Positions 36,744 through 46,870 of a stretch of 64,000 nucleotides of DNA are shown piece after piece (position 1 is the stretch's first letter; each line of letters starts with the position of its first letter). The stretch lies in contig NZ_SCNL01000001.1 of the NCBI RefSeq assembly GCF_005502745.1, forward strand, positions 310,001 to 374,000, read 5' to 3'. This DNA is from Sphingomonas sp. 3P27F8. GTDB taxonomy: Bacteria > Pseudomonadota > Alphaproteobacteria > Sphingomonadales > Sphingomonadaceae. The notes beneath the pieces were generated by a model that worked only from the letters and a program-made list of their open reading frames with translations, ran no database searches and had not been told where the DNA came from. A program made the position numbers and the translations under genes.

Positions 36744-37820
36744 TCAGGCAGCGTCGAGCGTCGCCAGCCGCTCCGCCTCATCTTCCGCGATCAGTGCGCC
36801 GACCAGCTCACCCATCTCGCCCGCTAGGATTTCGGGCAGGCGATGCAGCGTCAGGTTGATGCGATGATCGGTCACACGGCCCTGCGGGAAATTATAGGTG
36901 CGGATACGCTCGGAGCGATCGCCGGACCCGACCATCGATTTGCGCGCGCCCGCCCGCTCGGCATGAAGCCGTTCGCGTTCAAGCTCATACAATCGCGTGC
37001 GCAACACCTTGAGCGCCTTGGCCTTGTTCTTGTGCTGCGATTTCTCGTCCTGCTGGATTACCGTCAGCCCGGTGGGAATATGGACGATGCGCACCGCCGA
37101 ATCGGTCGTGTTGACCGACTGGCCGCCGGGGCCCGACGAGCGATAGATATCGATGCGCAGATCCTTGTCGTCGATCTGCACGTCCACCTCTTCCGCCTCG
37201 GGCAGCACCGCGACGGTGGCGGCCGAGGTGTGGATGCGGCCGCCGCTTTCGGTGACGGGCACGCGCTGAACGCGGTGGACGCCGCTTTCGAATTTGAGCT
37301 TGGCGAACACGCCCTGCCCCGTGACGGAAGCGACGACTTCCTTGAACCCGCCGACCTCGCTTTCTGACGCAGAGATCAGCTCGACCCGCCAGCCCTGCGT
37401 CTCCGCATAGCGCTGGTACATGCGGAACAGATCGCCCGCGAACAGCGCCGCCTCATCACCGCCGGTGCCGGCGCGCACCTCCAGCATCGCGGAACGCTCG
37501 TCGGCGGCGTCGCGCGGGAGGAGCGCGAGCGCGAGCCTGCGGTCCGCCTGTTCGAGCGCCGCCTTGTTCTCTCGCAGTTCGTCCTCGGCCATCGAGCGCA
37601 GCTCGGCATCGGCGTCCTCGGTCATGAACGAGAGGCTTTCCGCCTCCTGCCGCAGCCGCCGCACCTCCGCCGCCGCAACCGCGACCGGCTCAAGCTCGGC
37701 ATATTCCTTCGATACCGCGACGAAGCGTTCGCCGGAAAGATCGCCGGTCGCCATCATCGCCGCGAGTTCATCCCGCCGCGCCTCGATCTGCCGGATGCGT
37801 TCGAGCGAGATGGTGGTCAT
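36744..37820 (-). CDS. prfA: Peptide chain release factor 1 (PrfA)
   Basis: 358 aa. Decodes UAA/UAG in the ribosomal A site. Has the codon-recognition tripeptide as P-V-T in RVPVTESGG (commonly P-A-T), and the peptidyl-hydrolysis GGQ at about 232-234 in [13 protein letters not shown] overlaps the hisS stop (ATGA). Complete and unremarkable otherwise. Confidence 0.97.
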   Translation of the reverse strand: MTTISLERIRQIEARRDELAAMMATGDLSGERFVAVSKEYAELEPVAVAAAEVRRLRQEAESLSFMTEDADAELRSMAEDELRENKAALEQADRRLALALLPRDAADERSAMLEVRAGTGGDEAALFAGDLFRMYQRYAETQGWRVELISASESEVGGFKEVVASVTGQGVFAKLKFESGVHRVQRVPVTESGGRIHTSAATVAVLPEAEEVDVQIDDKDLRIDIYRSSGPGGQSVNTTDSAVRIVHIPTGLTVIQQDEKSQHKNKAKALKVLRTRLYELERERLHAERAGARKSMVGSGDRSERIRTYNFPQGRVTDHRINLTLHRLPEILAGEMGELVGALIAEDEAERLATLDAA

Positions 37821-39073
37821 GCGTTCGCAAGCTCACCCAGGCGATGTATAAGTGGATCGATTATTGATCGCACCTTGTTCGCATCGACCGCATCGGGCTG
37901 CAAAATGCGTTGCCCGACATGCTCGCGCTGAAGGGAAACGACGTAAGAGGGGTTGGCTTTGAGCGCCTTGTCGTAGCGCTTCTTCGGGCTGCCTGAGGCA
38001 AACATTTCGGAAGATATTCCGGCCGCGCGAAGCGCCGCGACAAATGCGAACGATGCCGTTTCCAATTCCCTTGCTTCGGCGACGATTGCGACCGCGAGCG
38101 GCTCCGCCGCCGGCTCCTCGATCAGCATCGCCAGCCGCTCGACGCCCGCCGCCCAGCCGACACCCGCCGTCGCCGGGCCGCCGAGGCTCTCCACCAGCCC
38201 GTCATAGCGCCCGCCGGCCAGCACCGTGCCCTGCGCGCCGAGCCGGTCGGTGACGAACTCGAACGCGGTGTGACGGTAATAATCCAGTCCGCGCACCAGT
38301 CGCTCGTTGCGCGTCCACTTCACGCCGGCCGCGTCCAGCCCGCTGGTCACACTTTCGAAGAACACGCCCGCCTCGGCGGTCATGAACTCGTCGATCCCCG
38401 GCGCGGCCTCGGCGATTGCGCGGTCGCGCGGATCCTTGCTGTCGAGGATGCGGAGCGGGTTCTTGTCGAGCCGCGTCAGGCTGTCCTCGCTCAAATCGCC
38501 GCGATGAAGCCCGAAATGCGCGACCAGCGCATCGCGCCACGCATCGCGGGTCGCCGCGTCGCCGAGCGTGTTGAGCTGGAGCGTCACGCCGTCGGCGATG
38601 CCGAGGTCGCGGAGCAGCTGGTCGGCGAGGCACAGCAATTCCACGTCCGCCGCCGGCTCCGGCGCGCCGAGAATCTCCGCGTCGATCTGGTGGAACTGGC
38701 GGTAGCGCCCCTTTTGCGGGCGCTCGTAGCGGAACACCGCGCCGGAGGTGGCAAGCTTGAGCGGCGCGAACTGTTGCCACCCCTCGGTGATATAGGCGCG
38801 TGCGATCCCGGCGGTGAACTCCGGCCGCAGCGTCAGCGAATCGCCGCCCTTGTCGGGAAAGGTGTACATCTCCTTGGAGACGACGTCGGTGGTCTCGCCG
38901 ATCGAGCGGGCGAAAACCTGCGTGTCCTCGAACACCGGCAGGTCGACGCGACCGAAGCAATAGAGCCTGCGGACGCGATCGAACTTGTCGAGCACATGGG
39001 CGAAGCGGCGCTGTTCGGCGCCGAAAATGTCCTGCGTGCCGCGGACGCGATTTGGGGTCTGGATACGGGCCAT
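37817..39073 (-). CDS. hisS: Histidyl-tRNA synthetase
   Basis: 418 aa class II synthetase. Motif 2 ([16 protein letters not shown]), the histidine-binding loop [15 protein letters not shown] and motif 3 region AGGRYDGL are intact, with the C-terminal anticodon-binding domain. It keeps the standard bacterial motif 2, so a tRNA-His with G-1 is expected rather than the divergent system found in some other alphaproteobacteria. First gene of the hisS-prfA-prmC operon. Confidence 0.97.
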   Translation of the reverse strand: MARIQTPNRVRGTQDIFGAEQRRFAHVLDKFDRVRRLYCFGRVDLPVFEDTQVFARSIGETTDVVSKEMYTFPDKGGDSLTLRPEFTAGIARAYITEGWQQFAPLKLATSGAVFRYERPQKGRYRQFHQIDAEILGAPEPAADVELLCLADQLLRDLGIADGVTLQLNTLGDAATRDAWRDALVAHFGLHRGDLSEDSLTRLDKNPLRILDSKDPRDRAIAEAAPGIDEFMTAEAGVFFESVTSGLDAAGVKWTRNERLVRGLDYYRHTAFEFVTDRLGAQGTVLAGGRYDGLVESLGGPATAGVGWAAGVERLAMLIEEPAAEPLAVAIVAEARELETASFAFVAALRAAGISSEMFASGSPKKRYDKALKANPSYVVSLQREHVGQRILQPDAVDANKVRSIIDPLIHRLGELANA

Positions 39074-39150
39074 GATGAAGCGCGGCTATCTATGCGAGGA
39101 TGCGCGCCGACGCTAGGGTTTGCCGCGCCGGGAGAGAGACGGGAGAGCAG

Positions 39151-39810
39151 ATGACGCAAAGCGTTCAACGCTGGCAGGTGGGGCGGCACGTCGCGCCGCT
39201 GCGTTTTATAGCCTTCATGGCGATCATGGCGGCGGTGGGTGTCGGTTCCGGCATGGTCTGGGGCTTCGCCTGGGGACGGGCGCTGATGATCGGCTTCGAT
39301 GCAGGCGCGGCGTTCTTCCTGGTCTCGCTGTGGCCGCTGCTGGGGGACGAGACGAGCGACGTGCGGGCGCGAGCCAAAGCGAACGACGCCAATCGCGCCG
39401 GGCTGCTCGCCATCACCGGGCTGGTGATGATCGTGATTCTGGTCGTGGTGGCCAACGAGCTGCGGGGGCCGCCGTCGGGACGCTCGATCGTGCTGCTCGT
39501 GGCCACGCTGGCGCTTGCGTGGCTGTTCTCCAACGTCGTCTATGCGCTGCATTACGCGCACCTTTATTATAGCGACAACGCCGGCAAGGATTCGGGCGGG
39601 CTCGATTTCCCCGAATGCGACGAGCCGAATTACTGGGATTTCATCTATTTCAGCTTCACGCTGGGGATGACGTTCCAAACCTCTGACGTGGACATGACAA
39701 CGCGGCGGATGCGGCGCGTGTCGATCGGCCAGTGCCTGGCGGCGTTCGTGTTCAACATCGGGGTGCTGGCGTTCACCATCAACGTGCTGGGCAGCAGCGG
39801 CGGGCATTGA
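39151..39810 (+). CDS. DUF1345 family membrane protein
   Basis: 219 aa from ATG 39151 (GGGAGAG upstream). Five predicted membrane helices and the DUF1345 signature near the end: FPECDEPNYWDFIYFSFTLGMTFQTSDVDM, resembling the pore loop layout of two-TM channels. Function unknown; sometimes predicted as an ion channel-like protein. Divergent from hisS. Confidence 0.9.
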   Translation: MTQSVQRWQVGRHVAPLRFIAFMAIMAAVGVGSGMVWGFAWGRALMIGFDAGAAFFLVSLWPLLGDETSDVRARAKANDANRAGLLAITGLVMIVILVVVANELRGPPSGRSIVLLVATLALAWLFSNVVYALHYAHLYYSDNAGKDSGGLDFPECDEPNYWDFIYFSFTLGMTFQTSDVDMTTRRMRRVSIGQCLAAFVFNIGVLAFTINVLGSSGGH

Positions 39811-39882
39811 GCGGCTGGACGGGAACGTGCGCAGGCAGTTAGCGTGACCGTTCGTGTATGTGTTGTTGTGAAAGTTTGCTTG

Positions 39883-41808
39883 ATGCTTCGTGCCATTGCC
39901 GCCGTGCTTCTGTTGTCCACCGCCCCGATCGCTGCGACCGCCCAGGTTCCCGCAGGTAACTCCGCGCCGCAGCCAACGCCGTTTACCGACACGATTCCTC
40001 AACCACGCGATGAGGCCTATCCGGGCACGATGGTGATCAATGTCGACGCGACCGATACGGTGCGCGGCATCCTGCGCGTGAAGCAGGCGATCCCCGTCGC
40101 GAGCGCGGGCCATATGGCGTTGCTCTATCCCAAGTGGCTGCCAGGTGCGCATTCTCCGCGCGGGGAGATCGAGAAGCTCGCCGGCCTCGTCATCCGCGCC
40201 AACGGCAAGCAGGTGCCGTGGACGCGCGATCCGGTCGATGTGTTCGCGTTCCACATCGACGTGCCGGCTGGCGCGAAGCAGCTCGATGTGGAATTTCAGT
40301 TCCTTTCCGCCACGCGCGCCGATCAGGGGCGCATCGTTGTGACCCCGACGATGATTAGCCTGCAACCAAATCAGGTGAGCCTCTACCCGGCGGGGTATTT
40401 CACGCGGCGCATCCCCGTGCGGATGAACGTTGCCTGGCCGGCGGGCTGGACGGCGGCGGGCGCGCTGCGCGGCAAGGCGACAGGCATCGCCAACACCTGG
40501 GCCTATCAGCAGACCAATTACGAAATCCTCGTCGATTCGCCGATGCTCGCCGGTCGCTATGGCCGCGTGATCCCGCTCAGCGATCGTGTGTCATTAAACG
40601 TTTTCGCCGACGATCCGGCGGAACTGGTGGCGACACCGGCACAGATTGACGCCCACAAAAGGCTGGTCGATCAGGCGGTGAAGACCTTCGGCGCGCAGCA
40701 CTACGACCATTATGATTTTCTGCTTTCGATCACCGACAGGCTCGGCGGGATCGGGCTGGAGCATCATCGCAGCTCCGAAAACGGCGTGACCCCCGGCTAT
40801 TTCACGAAGTGGGAGGAGGGACCGGGCCGTCGCAATCTGCTGCCACACGAGTTCACGCATAGCTGGAACGGCAAGTTCCGGCGTGGCGCCGATCTGTGGA
40901 CCCCCGATTTCCGCGCGCCGATGCGCGGTTCGCTGCTGTGGGTGTACGAGGGGCAGACGCAATTCTGGGGTTTCGTGCTCCAGGCGCGGTCGGGCCTGGT
41001 TTCGAAGCAGGATACGCTCGATCAGTATGCCGCGATCATGGCGAATTACGATTCGCAGCCCGCGCGGCACTGGCGCGATCTGGTCGACACCACCAACGAT
41101 CCCGTCATCGCCCAGCGCAAGCCCAAGGGCTGGACGAGCTGGCAGCGCAGCGAGGACTATTACAACGAGGGCCTGCTCGTCTGGATGGATGTCGATTCGC
41201 TGCTGCGCGAGAAATCGGGCGGCAGGAAATCGATCGACGATTTCGCGCGCGCCTTTTTCGGGGTGCGCGACGGCGACTGGGGCGAGCTTACCTATACGAT
41301 CGACGATGTGGCGCAGACGCTCAATGCGATCCAGCCGTGGGACTGGAAAGCCTATCTGAACAAGCGGCTAACCGAGCACGCCGCCGGCGCGCCGATCGAG
41401 GGGTTCGAGCGCAATGGCTATCGCCTGATCTACACCGATACCGCGCCGCCATCGTTCCGCAACGGCGAGAAGACCCGCAAGATTACCGATCTCACCTATT
41501 CGGGCGGGATGATAATCGGCGAGGGTGGCGTAGTGAGCGGCGTTACGTGGGACAGCCCCGCATTCGCCGCCGGGCTGAAGGTCGGCACCACGATCACCGC
41601 GATCAACGGCGAGAGCTATTCAGCCGAACGGTTGAAGGCCGCGATCGCGGCGGCGAAGGATACGAAAGCCCCGGTGGCGCTGCTCATCAGAAATGCCGAA
41701 GAATATCGCACGGTATCGCTCGACTGGCACGGCGGGCTGCGCTACCCGCGCCTCCAAAAGATCGGCACCGGAGAGAATGGCCTCGACAGGCTGCTGGCGC
41801 CGCGCTGA
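39883..41808 (+). CDS. M61 family glycyl aminopeptidase with PDZ domain
   Basis: 641 aa from ATG 39883; a GTG at 39844 would add 13 residues before the signal peptide (L-R-A-I-A-A-V-L-L-L to TAQ). Zinc motif HEFTH with H322 and H326 and the downstream WVYEG glutamate. The C-terminal third holds a PDZ domain (VTWDSPAFAAGLKVGTTITAINGE). Periplasmic metallopeptidase removing N-terminal Gly/Ala. Neither start has a strong ribosome binding site. Confidence 0.92.
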   Translation: MLRAIAAVLLLSTAPIAATAQVPAGNSAPQPTPFTDTIPQPRDEAYPGTMVINVDATDTVRGILRVKQAIPVASAGHMALLYPKWLPGAHSPRGEIEKLAGLVIRANGKQVPWTRDPVDVFAFHIDVPAGAKQLDVEFQFLSATRADQGRIVVTPTMISLQPNQVSLYPAGYFTRRIPVRMNVAWPAGWTAAGALRGKATGIANTWAYQQTNYEILVDSPMLAGRYGRVIPLSDRVSLNVFADDPAELVATPAQIDAHKRLVDQAVKTFGAQHYDHYDFLLSITDRLGGIGLEHHRSSENGVTPGYFTKWEEGPGRRNLLPHEFTHSWNGKFRRGADLWTPDFRAPMRGSLLWVYEGQTQFWGFVLQARSGLVSKQDTLDQYAAIMANYDSQPARHWRDLVDTTNDPVIAQRKPKGWTSWQRSEDYYNEGLLVWMDVDSLLREKSGGRKSIDDFARAFFGVRDGDWGELTYTIDDVAQTLNAIQPWDWKAYLNKRLTEHAAGAPIEGFERNGYRLIYTDTAPPSFRNGEKTRKITDLTYSGGMIIGEGGVVSGVTWDSPAFAAGLKVGTTITAINGESYSAERLKAAIAAAKDTKAPVALLIRNAEEYRTVSLDWHGGLRYPRLQKIGTGENGLDRLLAPR

Positions 41809-41854
41809 CGCGCGGATACCGGCGTCTCTCCGTTCGAGCGAAGTGAAGGATACC

Positions 41855-42394
41855 ATGCGCATCGACCTTATCCCCGTGGGCAAGAACCCACCCGAGGAAC
41901 TCAACGTCGTCATCGAGGTGCCCACCGGCGGTGAGCCCGTGAAATACGAGTTTGACAAGGAATCCGGCGCGCTGTTCGTCGATCGGATCCTGCACACACC
42001 GATGCGCTATCCGGCGAACTACGGCTTCGTGCCACATACGCTGTCGCCCGATGGCGATCCGCTCGACGCACTCGTCATCGCACGCTCGCCATTCATTCCC
42101 GGTTGCGTCGTGCGCGTGCGCCCGATCGGCGTGCTCAATCTCGAGGACGAGCATGGCGGTGACGAGAAGCTGATCTGCGTGCCGGTCGACACGACCTTCC
42201 CTTATTATTCCGACGTCGGCGAGCGTCAGGATCTGCCCTCGATCGTGCTGCAGCAGATCGAGCATTTCTTCACCCACTATAAAGATCTCGAATCCGAAAA
42301 GTGGGTGCGCGTCGGCAATTGGGGCGATGCCGCCGAGGCACGGCAGATCGTGGTCGAGGCGATCGAGCGCGCCAAGCAGGCCAAGGCGGCCTGA
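41855..42394 (+). CDS. ppa: Inorganic pyrophosphatase
   Basis: 179 aa from ATG 41855 (AAGGA 4 nt upstream). Family I soluble PPase with the signature D-G-D-P-L-D-A-L near residue 66 and further active-site segments VIEVPTGG and FVPHT. Hydrolyses the pyrophosphate made by biosynthetic reactions. Monocistronic, ended by the hairpin at 42421. Confidence 0.97.
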   Translation: MRIDLIPVGKNPPEELNVVIEVPTGGEPVKYEFDKESGALFVDRILHTPMRYPANYGFVPHTLSPDGDPLDALVIARSPFIPGCVVRVRPIGVLNLEDEHGGDEKLICVPVDTTFPYYSDVGERQDLPSIVLQQIEHFFTHYKDLESEKWVRVGNWGDAAEARQIVVEAIERAKQAKAA

Positions 42395-42420
42395 CCGCAT
42401 TTCTTTAGAAGCGGGGATCG

Positions 42421-42454
42421 CGCCGCCCGTTCCGCACCGGGGCGGGCGGCGTTT
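42421..42454 (+). terminator. Terminator of ppa
   Basis: CGCCGCCCG / CGGGCGGCG (9 bp, 13-nt loop) followed by TTT, in the gap to the convergent TfoX gene. Confidence 0.58.
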
Positions 42455-42456
42455 CC

Positions 42457-42801
42457 CTAGTTGCGCATGCGTGGCGCGCGCCGCCCGGCCGCGATTGCGG
42501 GGGCGGCCCATTTCTGCATCGCTTCGGCGTCATCGTAAACTTCGTCGGGGGCGCGGCGATAGTTGATCATCGCGATGGTGCCATCCCGTTCATAGGCGAA
42601 GCGCGCGCAGCCGGCGCCATCCCAGAAGGCGTCGCTTGCGGCATCAGCCTTGAACCATAGCGCGTCGTCGCGGTCGACAATCGCGAACACGGCGCCATCC
42701 AGATAGAGCGTCACGCCGCCCATCATCCGCCGGCGAGAAAGCGTGCCAAGTGGCTCCAGCGCCTCGGCTATCCAGGTGATCAGGCCGGTATCGATCGTCA
42801 C
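42457..42801 (-). CDS. TfoX/Sxy N-terminal domain protein
   Basis: 114 aa from GTG 42801. Contains TfoX_N features: G-T-L-S-R-R-R-M-M-G-G-V-T-L-Y near residue 20, F-A-I-V-D-R-D-D-A-L-W-F-K-A-D, and Y-R-R-A-P-D-E-V. Single-domain homologues are common outside competent bacteria and have no proven competence role. GTG overlaps the SMR stop (GTGA). Confidence 0.9.
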   Translation of the reverse strand: MTIDTGLITWIAEALEPLGTLSRRRMMGGVTLYLDGAVFAIVDRDDALWFKADAASDAFWDGAGCARFAYERDGTIAMINYRRAPDEVYDDAEAMQKWAAPAIAAGRRAPRMRN

Positions 42802-43112
42802 GCTGTCGCCTTAAGCCCGGCGATACAGGCGACCACCCCGAAGATCAGCAGACCCCGGATCGCCGTCAGCGGCTCACCGTAGAGCGTTACGCCCACCACC
42901 ACCGTGCCGAGCGCGCCGATCCCGGTCCACACGGCGTAGGCGGTGCCCATCGGGATCGAGCGCGCGGCAAGTTCCAGCAGACCCATAGAAAGCGTGACGG
43001 AGGCCAGAAAAGCGAGCGTCCATGGCAGATTGCGGAAGCCATCGGCATTGCGCAGGCAGGTGGTGAAGCCGACTTCAAAAAGCCCTCCCAAAATCAGCCA
43101 TGCCCACGCCAT
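42798..43112 (-). CDS. SMR family multidrug/guanidinium transporter (SugE-like)
   Basis: 104 aa, four membrane helices. Conserved transport Glu in helix 1 (GGLFEVGFTTCL) and the signature IPMGTAYAVWTGIGALGTV in helix 3. The G-x-F-E-V and T-A-Y-A-V-W-x-G-I-G pattern fits the SugE/Gdx side that exports guanidinium, but drug export cannot be excluded. Works as an antiparallel dimer; no second SMR gene is adjacent. Start ATG shares a base with the GNAT stop (TGATG). Confidence 0.93.
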   Translation of the reverse strand: MAWAWLILGGLFEVGFTTCLRNADGFRNLPWTLAFLASVTLSMGLLELAARSIPMGTAYAVWTGIGALGTVVVGVTLYGEPLTAIRGLLIFGVVACIAGLKATA

Positions 43113-43594
43113 CACGCCCGTCCCGCCAGGCGGACGAGTGCGTCACCGGTGACGCGCTGGACGGTCCATTCCTCCATGCCGGTCGCACCCATCGAGCGAT
43201 AGAAATCGATCGCCGGCGTGTTCCAGTCGAGCACCGACCATTCGAACCGCGCGCAGCCGCGATCGAGCGCCAGGCCCGCGAGGTGAACGAGCAACGCCCT
43301 GCCCGCGCCGGATCCGCGCGCGGCCGGCGTAACATAGAGATCCTCGAGGTAGATTCCGCGCTTGCCCGTCCAGGTGGAGAAATTGTGGAAGAACAGGGCA
43401 AAACCGATCGGCTCGCCTCGCTGCTCCGCGATCAGCGCCTCGGCCGCGGGGGGCGTGGCAAAAAGCGCGGCGGCGAGCATCTCCTCGCTCGCCTCGACGG
43501 CGTCCGGCTCGCGCTCATATTCCGCCAGTTCGCGTACGAAGCGCAGGATGATGCCGCAATCTGTCGGCGTGGCGGGGCGAATGACAATGCTCAT
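43112..43594 (-). CDS. GNAT family N-acetyltransferase
   Basis: 160 aa. Acetyl-CoA-binding motif A as V-T-P-A-A-R-G-S-G-A-G-R-A-L-L and the C-terminal N-T-P-A-I-D-F-Y-R-S-M-G-A. It closely follows the diamine/thialysine acetyltransferase (SSAT2-like) branch: LYVTPAARGSGAG and FALFFHNFSTWTGKRGIYLEDLYV. Overlaps the EamA gene (ATGA) and the SMR gene. Confidence 0.93.
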   Translation of the reverse strand: MSIVIRPATPTDCGIILRFVRELAEYEREPDAVEASEEMLAAALFATPPAAEALIAEQRGEPIGFALFFHNFSTWTGKRGIYLEDLYVTPAARGSGAGRALLVHLAGLALDRGCARFEWSVLDWNTPAIDFYRSMGATGMEEWTVQRVTGDALVRLAGRA

Positions 43595-44487
43595 GCCGCA
43601 CCCTCTATCGCAGCCTGTGCGATATCGCGACGGCGCGCGCCATAAAGACAGGCGGCGACGATGATCGCCGCGCCGGCGAGCGTGTGGAGCGAAAGCTGCT
43701 CCCCGAACACGATATAGCCGAGCGTCGCGGCATAGAGGAAAGACGTATATTCGGAGGTCGCGAGATAGCCCGCCTCGCCATGCGCATAGGCCCAGCCCAG
43801 CAGGAACAGCGAGCTGGTCGCCAGCAACCCGCCGACGGCGATCTTCCACCATTGCCCCGCCTCCGGCACCGCGAGCAGCCAAGGCGCGCCAAGCGCGAGG
43901 AACAGCGTGACGAGCGCGGATTGGAAAAAGGCGATCTCGGATGGTCCGGCCGCCTGGCTCTGCACCCGGGCGACCACCAGATTTACCGCGTAGAGCAGCG
44001 CCGAGGCCAGCACCGCGATCGTCCCTTCCATCCCCTGCCGGCCCAGCGCGAGGCTCGATTGCCCCGCGAGCACCACAAGCACCCCTGCGAATGCCGCAAC
44101 GGAAGCGGCGATCACCCGCCGCCCGACCCGCTCCTGCAGGAACAGGGCGCCGAACAGCAGCGCCAGCAACGGCGCAATATATGCCAGCGTGATCGCCTGC
44201 GCCATCGGAATGCGCGCGAGGCCCCAGAAGAACAGCAGCGCCATCGCCGCCGTTATCGCCCCACGCACCATATGCAGACGCATCCCGCGCCGGCTGGGTC
44301 GCGGGGCGCCCCCCGCAATCCAGCCCGCCAGCCCGAACGCGGTGGACGCACCTGTGCGCCAGATCAGCGCGTTATAAACGCCGAGCGCAAGCGTCAGCGA
44401 TTTCATGAACGCGTCCATGATCGAGAACAGGCCGATCCCCGCCGCCGCGACGGCGAAGGCCAGCGCGGGGGAAAGCGGCCGATTCAT
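43591..44487 (-). CDS. EamA/DMT family transporter
   Basis: 298 aa with ten membrane helices in two EamA repeats (about residues 8-140 and 150-285); the second repeat carries S-E-Y-T-S-F-L-Y-A-A-T-L-G-Y-I-V-F-G-E. Drug/metabolite exporter of unknown substrate. First gene of a tight operon with GNAT, SMR and TfoX. Confidence 0.92.
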   Translation of the reverse strand: MNRPLSPALAFAVAAAGIGLFSIMDAFMKSLTLALGVYNALIWRTGASTAFGLAGWIAGGAPRPSRRGMRLHMVRGAITAAMALLFFWGLARIPMAQAITLAYIAPLLALLFGALFLQERVGRRVIAASVAAFAGVLVVLAGQSSLALGRQGMEGTIAVLASALLYAVNLVVARVQSQAAGPSEIAFFQSALVTLFLALGAPWLLAVPEAGQWWKIAVGGLLATSSLFLLGWAYAHGEAGYLATSEYTSFLYAATLGYIVFGEQLSLHTLAGAAIIVAACLYGARRRDIAQAAIEGAA

Positions 44488-44519
44488 CCATCTCGCTTAG
44501 CCGGGTGTGCGCCAGCGCG

Positions 44520-45032
44520 CTAATTGAGGCGCATCTCATTGTTGCTGATCGATACGCTGCCGATCTGGCGCAGATAGGATTGGCCGAGCAGCGATACCCG
44601 CAGGTCCGGCAGCACCACCGCCCGCACCGCGCCCACGGCTTTTCCGTCCAGCTCGATCCGATCGAGCGTCACCGGCTGTCCACGCACTTCGCCGCCCGCG
44701 CCATAACCAACCGGCACGAACTGCGACGGGTCGACGCTGACATGCGCACGCCGCGCATCTTCCGCCGTCAGCGCGACCGTTGTCGCGCCGGTGTCGACCA
44801 CGAAGCGGACCGGTTCGTTGTTGACAGTGGCGAAGGCGTAGAAATGGCCGCTGTCGTCGCGCTGGATCACCGTTTCGCGCGGCCGCTGGTAATTGGGCGC
44901 AGCGCCGGACGAGGCGACTGCCGCGATATCCACTTTCGCCCGCGCAGTGCCGCCGGGCCGCGCGCCGGGCAGCGCGAGGCCGATCACCGTACCGGCAGCG
45001 ATCATCAGGAGCATCGCGGTGCGCATCGGCAT
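44520..45032 (-). CDS. Retropepsin-like aspartic protease (clan AA, TIGR02281 type)
   Basis: 170 aa. An N-terminal hydrophobic segment (residues 7-22) anchors or exports it; one protease lobe with catalytic DTGATT at Asp80 and a downstream VSLLGQSYL hydrophobic-hydrophobic-Gly signature. Only one lobe is present, so the active enzyme must be a dimer, as for retropepsins. Lies 28 nt upstream of ispG on the same strand. Confidence 0.9.
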   Translation of the reverse strand: MPMRTAMLLMIAAGTVIGLALPGARPGGTARAKVDIAAVASSGAAPNYQRPRETVIQRDDSGHFYAFATVNNEPVRFVVDTGATTVALTAEDARRAHVSVDPSQFVPVGYGAGGEVRGQPVTLDRIELDGKAVGAVRAVVLPDLRVSLLGQSYLRQIGSVSISNNEMRLN

Positions 45033-45060
45033 GCCCTACCGCGCCGCGCTTAGGGAATGG

Positions 45061-46176
45061 TTACGCCGCCGCCTTTTCGTTCGCCGCGTCGATTTCGGCC
45101 GCCTTGGCTTCGACCAGCTTGACGATGTGCTCGATCATGTCGGCATCCTGCACATGGTGATCGGTGACGCCGGACAGATACACCATGTGCTTGCCGTTGC
45201 CGCCGCCGGTGATGCCGATATCGGTCTCGCGCGCCTCGCCCGGCCCGTTGACGACGCACCCGAGCACGGAGAGCGACATCGGCGTGCGGATATGCTGGAG
45301 CCGCTCCTCCAGCGCCTGCACGGTGCGGATCACGTCGAACCCCTGCCGCGCGCAACTCGGACAACTCACCACGCGCACGCCCCGGTTGCGGATACCAAGG
45401 CTCTTCAGAATCTCGAAGCCGACGCGCACTTCTTCTTCCGGCTCAGCCGAGAGCGATACGCGGATCGTGTCGCCGATACCGTACCAAAGGAGCGAGCCGA
45501 TCCCGATCGCGGATTTGACCGTGCCGCCCACGAAGCCGCCTGCCTCGGTGATGCCCAGATGCAGAGGGCAATCCACCGCCTCGGCAAGCTGCTGGTAGGC
45601 GGCGACCGCGAGAAAGATATCGGATGCCTTCACCGCAACCTTGAACTCGTGGAAGTCGCGATCCTGGAGCAGCTTGATATGATCGAGCGCGCTTTCGACC
45701 AGCGCCTCCGGGCAAGGTTCACCGTATTTTTCCAGCAGGTCTTTCTCGAGGCTGCCCGCGTTCACGCCGATACGGATCGCGCAGCCATTCGCCTTGGCGG
45801 CGTTGACCACTTCATTGACACGTTCCGCCGAGCCGATGTTGCCGGGGTTGATGCGCAGGCACGCCGCGCCGGCATCCGCCGCCTCCAGCGCGCGCTTGTA
45901 GTGAAAATGGATGTCGGCGACGATCGGCACGCGTGCGGCGCGAACGATCTGCCGGAAGGCGGCGGTGCTCTCGACATCGGGGCAGCTCACGCGGATGATA
46001 TCCACCCCGGCGTCCTCGCAGCGGCGGATCTGGTCGATCGTCGCGCGCGCGTCGCTGGTCGGGGTGTTGGTCATCGTCTGAACGGTGACGGGGGCATCCC
46101 CACCGACCGGCACATTGCCGACCATGATCTGGCGGCTCTTGCGGCGGTGGATATCGCGCCAGGGGCGAACGGACAT
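45061..46176 (-). CDS. ispG: 4-hydroxy-3-methylbut-2-enyl diphosphate synthase (flavodoxin) IspG
   Basis: 371 aa from ATG 46176 (AGGAAG upstream; TTG 46182 rejected). Fe4-S4 enzyme of the MEP isoprenoid route, feeding carotenoids and quinones. TIM-barrel part with Q-T-M-T-N-T-P-T near the start, and cluster cysteines in SCPSCARQ and [13 protein letters not shown] near the C-terminus. Not linked to other isoprenoid genes here. Confidence 0.97.
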   Translation of the reverse strand: MSVRPWRDIHRRKSRQIMVGNVPVGGDAPVTVQTMTNTPTSDARATIDQIRRCEDAGVDIIRVSCPDVESTAAFRQIVRAARVPIVADIHFHYKRALEAADAGAACLRINPGNIGSAERVNEVVNAAKANGCAIRIGVNAGSLEKDLLEKYGEPCPEALVESALDHIKLLQDRDFHEFKVAVKASDIFLAVAAYQQLAEAVDCPLHLGITEAGGFVGGTVKSAIGIGSLLWYGIGDTIRVSLSAEPEEEVRVGFEILKSLGIRNRGVRVVSCPSCARQGFDVIRTVQALEERLQHIRTPMSLSVLGCVVNGPGEARETDIGITGGGNGKHMVYLSGVTDHHVQDADMIEHIVKLVEAKAAEIDAANEKAAA

Positions 46177-46262
46177 GGACAAGCTTCCTATCGGGGTTCA
46201 CCGCGATATAGCGGCTTGGGACGCGGAGTGAAACGCCACGTTACCGAAAAGGAGCAGGATCG

Positions 46263-46784
46263 ATGACGCTTTCCCTTTATGATGCGACCATTCCGTCGAA
46301 CATTCAGATTCTCGCCGCGCTGGAGGGCCTGATCGTCAAGGCGGAGACGTTCTGCGCCGAACAGGGGATCGCCCCGTCCGATCTGATCGGTGCGCGGCTC
46401 GCGCCGGACATGCTGCCGTTCGGCTATCAGGTGAAGGCTGCCGTCGAACATGCGCTTGGATCAATCGAGGGCGTCCGCGCGGGGAGCTATTCGCCCAACC
46501 TGGATGCGTGGCCCACCGATTTTGCGGGGCTGCGCGCCAAGCTGCAGCAGGCGATCGCCACGTTGAAGGCGCTCGTCCCGGCCGAGATCGATGCTCTGGG
46601 CGATCGCGACACCGAATTCCGTTTCGGCGAGACGGCGATGCCGTTTACGGGCGCATCCTTCCTGCTCAGTTTTTCGCAGCCTAATTTCTATTTCCACGCT
46701 TCGATCGCCTATGCGATCCTGCGCGCCAAAGGCGTTCAGATCGGCAAGCGCGATTTCATGGGGATGCCGCGCTTCAAGCGTTGA
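46263..46784 (+). CDS. DUF1993 family protein
   Basis: 173 aa, the family's full length. Predicted DinB-like four-helix bundle, beginning L-Y-D-A-T-I-P and containing the C-terminal SQPNFYFHASIAYAILRAKGV-x-I-G-K-x-D-F-M-G signature. Function unknown. Diverges from ispG across 86 nt. Start ATG 46263 with AGGAGCAGGATCG upstream. Confidence 0.92.
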   Translation: MTLSLYDATIPSNIQILAALEGLIVKAETFCAEQGIAPSDLIGARLAPDMLPFGYQVKAAVEHALGSIEGVRAGSYSPNLDAWPTDFAGLRAKLQQAIATLKALVPAEIDALGDRDTEFRFGETAMPFTGASFLLSFSQPNFYFHASIAYAILRAKGVQIGKRDFMGMPRFKR

Positions 46785-46870
46785 GGCTCCGCCGGGCGGC
46801 CTGGCGCGATCGGGCGTCACGCCGCCGTATGCGATTGTTATGGCCGGGTTTGCGCCTTACAGCCGATCGG

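Noticed and set aside
38833..40365. Minus-strand open frame of 510 codons spanning hisS start, DUF1345 and M61
   Set aside because: Covers three real genes on various frames and the hisS promoter; no recognisable domain.
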